14,060 nt of DNA, taken from positions 1-14,060 of the forward strand of contig JASJBO010000142.1 of NCBI GenBank assembly GCA_030066475.1, read 5' to 3'. Below, one piece after another: positions 1-6,536 of the stretch. The position numbers and the translations under genes were made by a program. This DNA comes from Myxococcota bacterium. GTDB lineage: Bacteria; Myxococcota_A; UBA9160; PR03. The notes beneath the pieces were generated by a model, which had not been told where the DNA came from, made no database searches, and saw only the letters and a program-made list of their open reading frames with translations. Positions within the stretch are counted from its first letter, which is position 1. The number at the start of each line of letters is the position of its first letter.

Positions 1-34
1 CGCGCCGTCCGACCGGCTGCTATGGTCGGCGCCC

Positions 35-640
35 ATGGGCGTGCCCTGCCCCGGCTGTGGCCGGAGCTACGATGTCGCGCTCTTTCAGTTCGGGCGCACC
101 ATCGATTGCCGGTGCGGTCGCCGCGTCGGGGTCGAGGCGCGCGTCCGACGGATCCCGGCCGGGAGCCGCCCACGGTTCCTGGCGGATGCCATGCTCGGGC
201 GCCTTGCGCGATGGCTGCGCATCCTCGGCTACGACACGGCGTGGGAGGAGCACGTGTCGGACGCGGACCTCGTCCGGCGTGCCGTGCAGGAAGAGCGCAT
301 CGTGCTGACGCGCGACCGCGCGATCGAGAGTGAGTGGCGGGTGTCCGACATCCACAACGTCCGCGCCGAGGAACCGCTGGCCCAGCTCCGCGAGGTGGCC
401 CTCGCCTTCGACCTCGGCCACGACGCCGATCCCTTCAGCCGTTGCAGCCTGTGCAACGTCACGCTCGAGCCCGCCACCCGCGAGGAGGCGCGCGGGCACG
501 TTCCGCCCCGGGTACAGGCCGCCGGCGACCGCTTCCGCCGCTGCCCCGCCTGCCGGCGCTTCTACTGGGAAGGCTCCCACGTCGCGCACATGAGGCGCGT
601 TCTCGAAGCCCTCGTCACCCCCTCGGGAGACACGCATTGA
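35..640 (+). CDS. Mut7-C family RNase-fold protein with an extra N-terminal zinc-ribbon-like motif
   Basis: A 201-residue protein. The core (about residues 46-175) matches the Mut7-C family: FLADAMLGRLARWLRILGYD with the PIN-like acidic residue D51, further acidic D76/D78, the LTRDRAI strand (R93, D94), and a C-terminal zinc ribbon C137-x2-C140 / C170-x2-C173 ending in FYWEGSH. Mut7-C proteins are predicted metal-dependent RNases, named after the C-terminal part of nematode MUT-7; bacterial substrates are largely unknown. Many bacterial members begin with a ThiS-like domain. This one begins with a short segment CPGCGR...GRTIDCRCGRR (C5, C8, C25, C27) that looks like a second metal knuckle. 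ATG at 35 is the first start that includes it. Only 34 bases precede it, so the promoter is not visible and no clear Shine-Dalgarno is seen. The stop overlaps the start of recQ (TTGA), suggesting translational coupling. The family call is confident; the cellular role is not known. Confidence 0.88.
   Translation: MGVPCPGCGRSYDVALFQFGRTIDCRCGRRVGVEARVRRIPAGSRPRFLADAMLGRLARWLRILGYDTAWEEHVSDADLVRRAVQEERIVLTRDRAIESEWRVSDIHNVRAEEPLAQLREVALAFDLGHDADPFSRCSLCNVTLEPATREEARGHVPPRVQAAGDRFRRCPACRRFYWEGSHVAHMRRVLEALVTPSGDTH
625..629 (+). promoter_or_regulatory. Shine-Dalgarno of recQ that fixes its TTG start
   Basis: GGGAG lies 7 bases before TTG 637, inside the end of the Mut7-C gene. The TTG overlaps the upstream stop (TTGA). 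The open frame continues far upstream (to about 334) but shows no helicase homology there, so the TTG start fits the evidence best. Confidence 0.6.
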
Positions 641-2454
641 CGGCCCGCCGCAGCACCGCGCGCAAGACCACACGCACCACATCGAAGCGCGCACCCGCGC
701 CTCCCACCGTCGAGGAGGCGGCCTCACGGCTCGGGATCGAGGCCCTGCGCCCGGAGCAGGAGGAGGTGATCGCCGAGAGCCTCGCCGGCAGCGACGCGCT
801 CATGATCGTGCCCACCGGGTTCGGCAAGTCGGCCTGCTACCAGATCCCGTCGATGATCCTGCCCAAGCCGACGGTGCTGATCTCGCCCCTGCTGTCGCTG
901 CTCGAGGATCAGGAGCAGAAGCTCCAGAGCCGCGACATCCCCTGCTACCGGCTCGACGGCACGGTGCGCGGCAAGAAGCGCCGCGAGACGCTGGAGCGGA
1001 TCGCCGCGGGCGGTTCCCTGCTCGTGATGACCACGCCGGAGACGCTGGCCGGCCCCGAGCTCTCACAGCTGCTCGAGAAGACCGGCGTCGGGCTCGTCGC
1101 CGTCGACGAGGCGCACTGCATCTCGGAGTGGGGCTACGACTTCCGACCCGCCTACCGGCGCATCGGCGCGGAGCTCAAGGCCCTGGGCAGCCCTCCGCTG
1201 CTGGCCCTCACCGCCACCGCCACCGAGCACGTGCGGGACGCCATCGTGCAGTCGCTCGGGATGCGCGACCCGCACGTCACCGCGGTGTCCCCGCACCGGT
1301 CGAACCTCGCATTCGAGGTGCTGAGCTGCGAGGGGGACGTGCGGGCGCGCGTGCTCGTTCGGCTGGTCCGCCGACTGCGCCGGCCGGGAATCATCTACTG
1401 CGCGACGCGCCGCGAGGTGGACATGCTGTGGGCGCTGCTCAAGCGTTTCCGCATCCCGGCGCACCGCTATCACGGCGGCATGACCGCCACCGAGCGCAAC
1501 ACCGAGCAGGCCCGCTTCATGCGCCGCGGCCACCGCACGGTGATGGTCGCCACCAACGCCTTCGGCCTGGGCATCGACAAGCCCGACATCCGCTACGTGC
1601 TGCACTACCAGTCGCCGGCCTCGCTCGAGCAGTACGTGCAGGAGGCCGGGCGCGGCGGCCGCGACGGCAAGAAGAGCAACTGCATCCTGCTCCACGACCC
1701 CGCCGATCGCTCGATCCACGAGGCCCTGCTGGCGCGCAGCCGCATCCGTCCCGAGCAGCTCTTCAAGCTCGGCGCGGCGCTGGCCGCGTGGCACGACGAG
1801 GAGCGCAGCCCCTCGCTCGAGGCGCTGGCGCTCTCGGCGGAGCTCGGGCCGCGCATCACCCAGGCCCTGCTGGCCAAGATCGAAGAGGCGGGCTTCGTCA
1901 CCGTCGAGGACTCGACGATCCATGTGACCGACCCGGCGCGTTCCATCGAGGAGGACACGCGCAGCCTCGCGGGACAGTTCGAGCGCCTCAAGCGCGAGGA
2001 CTCGCGCCGCCTCGACACCATCGACGAGTACGCCACGGCCGCCCACGAGTGCCGCGCCGTGTTCCTGCGTCGCTACTTCGGCGAGGACGACGACGACGAC
2101 GACGAGGAGCCCTGCGATCTGTGCGACGTCTGCCGGGGGCGACCCAAGCGGCCCACCGGCTTCTTCGCCCCGCTGGCCGCACCCAAGGTTCCCCAGCGCA
2201 AGTCCCGCGCGAAGCGGGGGGGGCGCCGGCGCTCGCGCGGTCGCAGCGCCCGCCCGGCCGCTCGCGGCGGGGAAGAGAGCGCCGCCAAGGCGGGCGACGG
2301 CGCCGCGGCGAAGGCGGAAGGGCGGGCAGGCGAAGGGCGCTCCAGCCGGCCCGGACAGCGCCGATCGCGCCGGCGGCGGTCGCGGCGGCGCCCGCGCACG
2401 GGCAGCGGACGGGGCCCCCGGTCCGAGGGCGGCCCTCCCAGCCAGGACGACTGA
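637..2454 (+). CDS. recQ: RecQ-family ATP-dependent DNA helicase, HRDC-less, with a long basic tail
   Basis: A 605-residue superfamily 2 DNA helicase that should unwind DNA 3'-5' in recombination and repair. Visible motifs: Walker A PTGFGKS (59-65; the second Gly common in RecQ is Phe here), DEAH box with the RecQ signature DEAHCISEWGYDFRP (157 onwards), motif III LTATAT (191-196), and motif VI QEAGRGGRDG (335-344). A winged-helix-like segment (about 365-440) precedes the four-cysteine zinc site C472...C493-x2-C496-x2-C499. In E. coli RecQ the zinc site comes before the winged helix and an HRDC domain follows. Here HRDC is absent and residues 500-605 are a low-complexity Arg/Lys/Gly-rich tail, probably disordered. 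A run of six Asp interrupts the zinc module (about 484-489). The TTG start overlaps the Mut7-C stop, so the two genes are probably cotranscribed. RecQ-family assignment is firm; orthology to canonical RecQ, as opposed to short RecS-like helicases, is open. Confidence 0.93.
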   Translation: MTARRSTARKTTRTTSKRAPAPPTVEEAASRLGIEALRPEQEEVIAESLAGSDALMIVPTGFGKSACYQIPSMILPKPTVLISPLLSLLEDQEQKLQSRDIPCYRLDGTVRGKKRRETLERIAAGGSLLVMTTPETLAGPELSQLLEKTGVGLVAVDEAHCISEWGYDFRPAYRRIGAELKALGSPPLLALTATATEHVRDAIVQSLGMRDPHVTAVSPHRSNLAFEVLSCEGDVRARVLVRLVRRLRRPGIIYCATRREVDMLWALLKRFRIPAHRYHGGMTATERNTEQARFMRRGHRTVMVATNAFGLGIDKPDIRYVLHYQSPASLEQYVQEAGRGGRDGKKSNCILLHDPADRSIHEALLARSRIRPEQLFKLGAALAAWHDEERSPSLEALALSAELGPRITQALLAKIEEAGFVTVEDSTIHVTDPARSIEEDTRSLAGQFERLKREDSRRLDTIDEYATAAHECRAVFLRRYFGEDDDDDDEEPCDLCDVCRGRPKRPTGFFAPLAAPKVPQRKSRAKRGGRRRSRGRSARPAARGGEESAAKAGDGAAAKAEGRAGEGRSSRPGQRRSRRRRSRRRPRTGSGRGPRSEGGPPSQDD

Positions 2455-2552
2455 GCGCGCGGCCCGGGCGCACACCGGGGTCCGCAGCCGTCGAGCCGCG
2501 CGGAGAGCGCCGAGAGGAGAGCCGCCTCCCGGAGCGTGACCCAGCGGAAAGC

Positions 2553-2592
2553 GGGCGCGGCTCCCCCGGACCTCCCGGGAGGAGCCGCGCCC
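2553..2592. terminator. 12-bp hairpin between convergent recQ and hsp20
   Basis: GGGCGCGGCTCC (2553-2564) pairs perfectly with GGAGCCGCGCCC (2581-2592) across a 16-base loop that itself holds the palindrome TCCCGGGA. It lies just past the hsp20 stop and 98 bases past the recQ stop, so it could serve both convergent genes. No T-tract follows on either strand, so it is terminator-like, not a classical intrinsic terminator. Confidence 0.55.
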
Positions 2593-2599
2593 CCCGGCC

Positions 2600-3067
2600 T
2601 CAACTCTTGATCGCGACCGATCGCGGCTTGGGCTCTTCGGCCTTCGGAAGCTCGACCGTCAGAACCCCCGCGTCGAAGCGCGCGGTCACCTGGTTGGGGT
2701 TGGCGTTGGCGGGCAGCGTGAAGGAGCGGCTGAACGAGCCGTAGCGTCGCTCCACGTAGCGCGAGTGCTCCTTCTTCTCTTCGCGCTCGCTCCGCTTCTC
2801 GCCGCGCACCGTGAGCACATTGTCGTGGGTCTCCACGGTCACCTGGTCGCGGCTCGCGCCCGGGATCTCCATGGTCAGCACGTACTTCTCGTCGTCCTCG
2901 GCGATCTCCACCGGCGGCACCAGCGCGCGCTCCCGGGGCTCCGTCTCTCCGAAGAGCCGTCCCAGTCGCAGCAGCCGGTCGCCAAAGGGATCCCATCCGC
3001 GAAAGACGTCGGGCTCGCCGAAGGGGTCCCAGCGGCCCAGGCTCCGGCCCTCCTTGGCTTCTGCCAT
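2600..3067 (-). CDS. Small heat shock protein, Hsp20/alpha-crystallin family
   Basis: A 155-residue ATP-independent holdase chaperone that keeps unfolding cytoplasmic proteins soluble. The alpha-crystallin domain covers about residues 47-140 (PPVEIAEDDEKYVLTMEIPG, then the signature AGVLTVELPK). The C-terminus carries an I-x-I/V-like anchor, VAI at 151-153, used for oligomer assembly. The N-terminal arm contains a duplicated WDPFG motif (GRWDPFGEPDVFRGWDPFGD). ATG 3067 has GGAGGA 7 bases upstream (3080-3075), so the start is well supported. A near-consensus sigma-54 promoter lies 45-60 bases before the ATG, after the histidine kinase stop, so the gene can be transcribed independently of the kinase. 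A heat-shock sigma-32-type promoter was not recognised. The family call is firm; the exact paralogue name is not assigned. Confidence 0.95.
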   Translation of the reverse strand: MAEAKEGRSLGRWDPFGEPDVFRGWDPFGDRLLRLGRLFGETEPRERALVPPVEIAEDDEKYVLTMEIPGASRDQVTVETHDNVLTVRGEKRSEREEKKEHSRYVERRYGSFSRSFTLPANANPNQVTARFDAGVLTVELPKAEEPKPRSVAIKS

Positions 3068-3111
3068 GTGCCTGTCCTCCGTCCCCGCCCCACCGGGGCA
3101 GCCGGAGGAAA

Positions 3112-3127
3112 AGCAAGTCGTGTGCCA
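3112..3127 (-). promoter_or_regulatory. Sigma-54 (-24/-12) promoter of hsp20
   Basis: On the minus strand the sequence is TGGCACACGACTTGCT. Against TGGCACG-N4-TTGCW only one defined base differs, and the GG/GC spacing is exact. The predicted transcript starts near 3101, giving a leader of about 34 bases before ATG 3067. It reads away from the histidine kinase stop towards hsp20. Confidence 0.8.
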
Positions 3128-3228
3128 GGGCTCTGGAGCAGCGCTGGCGACGCGGACGCTCTTCGTAGGGGCATCGGCGAGGCTCACTGGGACGGGGGCG
3201 TGGACGGGCGCCCCACCCGCCCGGCAGC

Positions 3229-4500
3229 TCAGATGTGCGCGCCGCCCTCGGTCTGGGCAGGGGGGAAGCGGATCACGAACTCGGTTCCCACGCCCGGCGT
3301 GCTCGAGACGTCGATCTGCCCGCCGTGGTCGCTGACGATGCCCTTGGCCACCATGAGCCCGAGGCCGTTGCCCTCGCCTGCCGGCTTGGTGGTGAAGAAG
3401 GGCTCGAAGAGGCGCGGCAGCGCGTCCTCGCTGATGCCGACACCGGTGTCGGCGATCCGCACCTCGACGTCGCCCTCGTGCATGCCGAGCGTCACGCGCA
3501 GCTCGCCTCCGTCGGGCATGGCGTCCGCGGCGTTGAGGAACAGGTTCAGGAGCAGCTGCTGGATGCGCTCCGAGTCGCCGAGGATGCTCGGCGTCCGCTC
3601 GATGACGGTGCTCACCTCGATGGCCCGCCGCCCGAGCTTCTCGCGCAGGAACGACAGCGAGGTCTCCACCAGCGGCTCCAGGGCGACGGGCATGCGCCGC
3701 GTGGCCCGCGGACGCGCCATGTTGAGGAGCGTCTGGATGATGTTGGAGATGCGGCCGATCTGCTCCTGGATCGTGCGCACCCGCCAGACGCCGTCCTCGT
3801 CGTCGACGGCGCGCTCGAGGAGCTTGGCGTGGCCCTGGATCACCCCCATGGGCGTCCCGATCTCGTGCGCGAGGCCGGCCACGAGCGTGGCCACCGAGGC
3901 CAGCTCCTCCGCCGCCTGGGCCCGATGCGCCGTCATCTGCAGCTCGGCCTTCTGCTGCTCGAAGTCCTGGGAGAGGCGCCGCCCCTCTTCGGCGAGCTCC
4001 TGGGTGAGGTACTCGAGCTCGTGATGCTGACGATCGATGTAGGCCTCCATCGCCAGCTCGGCGTCCAGGGTGAGGACCTTCTGGAGCGCGAGGACCGCCG
4101 ACATCGCCGTCTGCGGATCGTGTCCGTAGGACTCGCAGATGATCGGGGTGAGCAGCGACATGTAGAGGGTGTAGGCCCCGAGATACCAGCGAGGCTCGAG
4201 GCCGATGCGTTCGTGAACCACCCCGATGCGACGACGGTCCTCGACGTAGGCCTCGTCGAAGGTGGGCTCGGAGAGGCTCAGGAGGTAGAGGCGCTGCTTC
4301 TCGAGTAGACGATGTTTGACCCCGGGGTCGCGGAGCAGCTCGCGCGTCGGCTGGAACGAGAGCAGGTGCCGGTAGAAGGCGCCCACGAAGGATGAGGCGT
4401 TCTTCTCCAGCAGGGGGCGCAGCCCGATCAGCGCGACCCGATCCTGCTCCCCCAGGTTGAGGTAGGCCAACCGCTGGGAAAGATTCTTGGAGACGGGCAT
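3229..4500 (-). CDS. Globin-coupled sensor histidine kinase (protoglobin-HisKA-HATPase)
   Basis: A 423-residue soluble kinase with no membrane segment. Residues 1-165 form a protoglobin (globin-coupled sensor) domain. The signature RRIGVVHERIGLEPRWYLGAY carries the likely proximal heme ligand H96, and F42-Y43 sits where globin-coupled sensors place the distal B10 tyrosine. A helical linker (about 160-200) follows, then the HisKA box LAHEIGTPMG with phosphoacceptor H212. The HATPase domain shows the N-box LLNLFLNAADA (N319, N323), G1 DTGVGI (351-356), FEPFF, and G2 GEGNGLGL (375-382). It probably senses O2, NO or CO through heme and phosphorylates a response regulator encoded elsewhere; none is in the window. 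ATG 4500 is preferred over an in-frame TTG at 4509 because GGAGAG (4515-4510) sits 9 bases before the ATG but touches the TTG. The gene is divergent from the first CBS gene. Domain calls are firm; ligand and partner are inferred. Confidence 0.94.
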   Translation of the reverse strand: MPVSKNLSQRLAYLNLGEQDRVALIGLRPLLEKNASSFVGAFYRHLLSFQPTRELLRDPGVKHRLLEKQRLYLLSLSEPTFDEAYVEDRRRIGVVHERIGLEPRWYLGAYTLYMSLLTPIICESYGHDPQTAMSAVLALQKVLTLDAELAMEAYIDRQHHELEYLTQELAEEGRRLSQDFEQQKAELQMTAHRAQAAEELASVATLVAGLAHEIGTPMGVIQGHAKLLERAVDDEDGVWRVRTIQEQIGRISNIIQTLLNMARPRATRRMPVALEPLVETSLSFLREKLGRRAIEVSTVIERTPSILGDSERIQQLLLNLFLNAADAMPDGGELRVTLGMHEGDVEVRIADTGVGISEDALPRLFEPFFTTKPAGEGNGLGLMVAKGIVSDHGGQIDVSSTPGVGTEFVIRFPPAQTEGGAHI

Positions 4501-4509
4501 CTTGGTCAA

Positions 4510-4515
4510 CTCTCC
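4510..4515 (-). promoter_or_regulatory. Shine-Dalgarno of the histidine kinase deciding its start
   Basis: GGAGAG on the minus strand is 9 bases from ATG 4500 and directly abuts TTG 4509, which therefore cannot use it. This supports the shorter protein. Confidence 0.5.
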
Positions 4516-4518
4516 GCA

Positions 4519-4540
4519 CCCTTGCGCGGCGCGTCAAGGG
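4519..4540. promoter_or_regulatory. Inverted repeat CCCTTG-N10-CAAGGG in the divergent kinase/CBS promoter region
   Basis: CCCTTG (4519-4524) and CAAGGG (4535-4540) are perfect arms around a GC-rich 10-base centre. It ends 14 bases before the -24 element of the CBS gene and lies in the upstream region of the kinase. The symmetry suggests a dimeric regulator site, but I recognise no known operator. Confidence 0.3.
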
Positions 4541-4554
4541 GTACCCGTCCGTCT

Positions 4555-4570
4555 TGGCACGCGGACTGCA
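4555..4570 (+). promoter_or_regulatory. Sigma-54 (-24/-12) promoter of the first CBS gene
   Basis: TGGCACGCGGACTGCA matches TGGCACG-N4-TTGCW at all defined positions but one (C for the first T of the -12 block). Spacing is exact. The predicted start point is near 4581, only about 3 bases before ATG 4584, which would make the message nearly leaderless. The site also rules out TTG 4554 as translation start, because that codon would lie upstream of the transcript. Confidence 0.75.
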
Positions 4571-4583
4571 TCGTTTCCTGCAC

Positions 4584-5033
4584 ATGCCGTCCCCGGATTC
4601 GCCCCGGCGACGACCGCGCCCGACCCGGGTCGCGGACATCATGCGGCGCGACTTCGTGGCCGTGCCGGCGGGCGAGCCGCTCGCCGAGGCCCTGGGCACC
4701 ATGCGCCTCGCCCGCCTGCGCCATCTGCTGGTCGAGCGCGACGGCAAGCTGGCCGGGATCCTCTCCTACCGCGACCTCCAGGACCTGGAGCTCGAGCGCC
4801 TGGCCCGGGACGGACCTGCCGGGGCTCCCCGGACGCCCGTGGCGGTGGAGGAGGCCATGATGGCCTCGCCCTATGTCGTGACCCCGGAGACACCGCTGGC
4901 CTCGGCCGCGTCCCGGATGTGCCAGCTCCGGGTCGGCTGTCTTCCCGTCGTGAGCCCCGGCGCCAGCGGCGGAGAGCTGGTGGGCATCGTCACCGAGAGC
5001 GACCTGCTCGACGCCGCCTACGCGGAGCTCTGA
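4584..5033 (+). CDS. CBS-domain pair protein (first of four)
   Basis: A 149-residue cytoplasmic protein made almost entirely of two CBS motifs. The first covers about residues 16-75 (VADIMRRDFVAVPAGEPLAEAL ... ILSYRDLQDLEL split by the usual beta strands). The second covers about 92-149 (EEAMMASPYVVT ... VGIVTESDLL). Paired CBS domains form a Bateman module that typically binds adenine nucleotides such as AMP, ATP or SAM; stand-alone pairs are often energy or redox sensors. An Arg/Pro-rich N-terminal stretch precedes the first motif. ATG 4584 is chosen because the sigma-54 promoter begins at 4555, but it has no Shine-Dalgarno. It is followed 59 bases later by the GlnE half-gene on the same strand, so the two may form an operon. 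Ligand and partner are unknown. Confidence 0.88.
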   Translation: MPSPDSPRRRPRPTRVADIMRRDFVAVPAGEPLAEALGTMRLARLRHLLVERDGKLAGILSYRDLQDLELERLARDGPAGAPRTPVAVEEAMMASPYVVTPETPLASAASRMCQLRVGCLPVVSPGASGGELVGIVTESDLLDAAYAEL

Positions 5034-5092
5034 AGCGGGCGGGATCGCCAGCGCTGGACGCGCGGGCCCCATACGCGTTACTTCTGCCCCTC

Positions 5093-6529
5093 GTGGAGCC
5101 CCTGGCCGCGCAGCTGGTCGATCGTCTGGCGAGAGGCGAACCCGATCCCGAGGCCTTGCGCCGGGCCGGCGATCCCGAGCCCGAGGCCTCGGCGGCGGCC
5201 TTCCTGCGCGCCGCCTCCCACCCGGCGCTCTCGTCCACGCGCGGCGAGTGGGCGAGTGCCTTGCTGCGCACCGCCCGGCCCGGCTTCGGGGCCGAGCGCC
5301 TGCTCGAGCTGGCCGAGAGCTATCGGAGCGAGTGCGGCCGCGATCTCGACCCCGCCTGCGCCCCCACGCTCCCGCTCGTGCTGGGCTCGAGCAACACGCT
5401 GGCGAGGATGCTCCAGCGCCAGCCCGCCTGGGTGGACCAGCTCGAGGGCCCCCTGCCGGGGCCCCCGGAGCCCACGGGAGCCGGCGGCGATTGGGAGGCC
5501 GTCCGCGCCACCAAGTACCGCGGCCTGCTGCGCATCGCCGCGCGCGACCTGGCCGGACGGGACTTCTCCCAGAGCCTCCGCGAGCTCTCCGACCTGGCCG
5601 ACCACTGCCTGGCGGCCGGCCTCGCTCTGGCGGCCGACGAGACCGGAGTCCCGGCCCCCTCGCTCCTGGCGCTCGGCAAGCTCGGCGGCCGCGAGCTCAA
5701 CTTCTCGTCGGACGTCGATCTGCTCTTCGTCTACGACGTGCCGGCAGGGCGCGACCCCCTCGAGTACAACCACGAGGTCGCGCGGCTCGTGCGCCACCTG
5801 AAGCAGAACTTCGAGGCGCCGACGCCGGCCGGCTTCGCCTATCGCGTGGATCTCGACCTCCGGCCCGAGGGCCGCACCGGCGTGCTCGCCAACTCGGTCG
5901 ACGCGGCGCTCTCCTACTACGAGACCTTCGGAGCGGAGTGGGAGCGTCAGATGCTGCTGCGCCTGCGCGCGGTGGCCGGCGCCGAGGCCCCGGCGCGAGA
6001 GCTCCAGCAGGGCATCCTGCCCTTCGTCTACCGGCGCTCGATCGACCCGCGCGTGCTCGAGGAGGTGCGGGCGATGAAGATGCGTATCGAGGACGAGCGC
6101 CGACGCGCCGGGCGCGACCTCGAGTCGGAGCTGAAGGAGGGACCGGGCGGCATTCGCGACGTGGAGTTCCTGGTGCAGTCGCTCCAGCTCTTCTTCGGGG
6201 GACGGGAGCTGTCGCTGCGCACGGGCAACGTGCTCGACGCCCTGTCCGCCCTCGGAAGCCTCTCGCTCGTGAGCGAGGCCACCGCGGCGGCCCTGGCGTC
6301 CGCCTATCTGTGGCTGCGTCGCGCGGAGCACGCCGTCCAGCTGACCGAGGAGCACCAGACGGCGCGCTTTCCACGCCGCCCCGCCGACCAGGTCGCGCTG
6401 GCCCGACGCATGGGCTACTCCGAGCCGGTGGGAGAGCAGGCCCGCGCGCAGCTGCTCGAGGAGTGGACCACGGTGCGCAACGAGGTGCGACACCATTTCG
6501 ATGCGCTCGTGCTGAGCGGGACGTCGTGA
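5093..6529 (+). CDS. glnE: GlnE N-terminal half: glutamine synthetase adenylyl-removing domain (split gene)
   Basis: A 478-residue protein corresponding to the N-terminal half of bifunctional GlnE (E. coli GlnE is 946 residues). That half removes AMP from glutamine synthetase by phosphorolysis. Hallmarks of the nucleotidyltransferase fold are intact: ALGKLGGRELNFSSDVDLLFVY with D207 and D209, then YRVDLDLRPEGRTG, WERQMLLRLRAVAG, and the helical-domain motif GPGGIRDVEFLVQ (G352-G353, D356). It stops at 6529 after DALVLSGTS, where one-piece GlnE would enter its linker. The start is uncertain: GTG 5093 is the first acceptable start after the CBS stop, but no Shine-Dalgarno is visible and hydrophobic-pattern coding continues upstream to about 5036. 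The second GlnE half begins 7 bases downstream in another frame. Function in nitrogen control is established for the family; activity as a separate polypeptide is inference. Confidence 0.9.
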   Translation: MEPLAAQLVDRLARGEPDPEALRRAGDPEPEASAAAFLRAASHPALSSTRGEWASALLRTARPGFGAERLLELAESYRSECGRDLDPACAPTLPLVLGSSNTLARMLQRQPAWVDQLEGPLPGPPEPTGAGGDWEAVRATKYRGLLRIAARDLAGRDFSQSLRELSDLADHCLAAGLALAADETGVPAPSLLALGKLGGRELNFSSDVDLLFVYDVPAGRDPLEYNHEVARLVRHLKQNFEAPTPAGFAYRVDLDLRPEGRTGVLANSVDAALSYYETFGAEWERQMLLRLRAVAGAEAPARELQQGILPFVYRRSIDPRVLEEVRAMKMRIEDERRRAGRDLESELKEGPGGIRDVEFLVQSLQLFFGGRELSLRTGNVLDALSALGSLSLVSEATAAALASAYLWLRRAEHAVQLTEEHQTARFPRRPADQVALARRMGYSEPVGEQARAQLLEEWTTVRNEVRHHFDALVLSGTS

Positions 6530-6536
6530 GCCTGCC

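Noticed and set aside
1063..2475. 470-codon open frame antisense to recQ
   Set aside because: The recQ helicase motifs on the plus strand are unambiguous; the antisense product is low-complexity and domainless.
3229..3231. Hsp20 and histidine kinase as one long minus-strand coding sequence
   Set aside because: An open frame does run through both loci, but the kinase is read in another frame with all its motifs, and Hsp20 has its own ribosome site and promoter.
4554..4586. TTG 4554 as start of the first CBS protein
   Set aside because: The codon overlaps the sigma-54 -24 element and lies upstream of the predicted transcript start.
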